A DNA stretch of 23,636 nucleotides. It comes from an uncultured Veillonella sp. (GTDB lineage Bacteria > Bacillota > Negativicutes > Veillonellales > Veillonellaceae). Shown one piece after another: positions 23,623 to 23,636 of the stretch; position 1 is the first letter of the stretch; every line of letters starts with the position of its first letter. The position numbers and the translations under genes were made by a program. The DNA lies in assembly GCA_900538355.1 (NCBI GenBank), contig UPXS01000027.1, forward strand, positions 1-23,636, in the 5' to 3' direction. The notes below the pieces were generated by a model that was not told the DNA's origin, ran no database searches, and worked only from the letters and a program-made list of their open reading frames with translations.

Positions 23623-23636
23623 TACTTGCGATTTTT

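Overview
The window reads as a piece of chromosome from a diderm Firmicute of the class Negativicutes, most likely a Veillonella. The main reason is the cell envelope. There is an OmpM-type porin with an N-terminal S-layer homology (SLH) domain, and a trimeric autotransporter adhesin that also carries an SLH domain. Codon use is moderately AT-rich and the ribosome binding sites are strong AGGAGG type. The genus is inferred from gene content, not from a database search.

Layout from left to right. (a) 1-2169, minus strand: a visibly AT-rich pair, a DNA adenine methyltransferase and a GHKL (Hsp90/MutL-like) ATPase cut by the window edge. This looks like the start of a restriction or phage-defence operon continuing to the left. 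(b) 2440-5518, minus: an ECF transporter operon with an S-A fusion, a second ATPase and EcfT; substrate unknown. (c) 5519-6047: a gene-poor stretch holding a 22-residue holin-like type I toxin, a likely convergent antisense antitoxin RNA, long-range RNA pairing and overlapping palindromes. (d) 6048-6704, plus: an NAD(P)-binding SDR-like protein with its own promoter and terminator. (e) 7027-11966, plus: a ribose operon rbsK-rbsD-rbsA-rbsC-rbsB ending in a strong terminator. (f) 12065-13393, minus: OmpM-like porin. (g) 13527-16032, minus: a two-subunit 5-oxoproline transporter (DUF969, DUF979) plus pyroglutamyl-peptidase I. (h) 16205-16690, minus: GNAT acetyltransferase. (i) 17087-19048, minus: trimeric autotransporter with the SLH domain beyond the membrane anchor. 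(j) 19733-20920, minus: A-type flavodiiron protein behind a 19-bp palindromic operator. (k) 21306-22275, minus: a NiaX-like ECF S component and an SMR efflux protein. (l) 22349-23419, minus: leuB, preceded by a GC-rich, highly foldable element at the right edge.

How the parts fit together: the ribose genes form a complete path from uptake through anomer conversion to ribose-5-phosphate. The pcp cluster releases and imports pyroglutamate from peptides, which suits an amino-acid-using anaerobe. The porin and the adhesin share a homologous SLH-plus-linker module, suggesting both are tied to peptidoglycan from the outer membrane. The most unusual items are the toxin/antitoxin locus, the position of SLH in the adhesin, the GC-rich element near leuB and the truncated methyltransferase/GHKL system.
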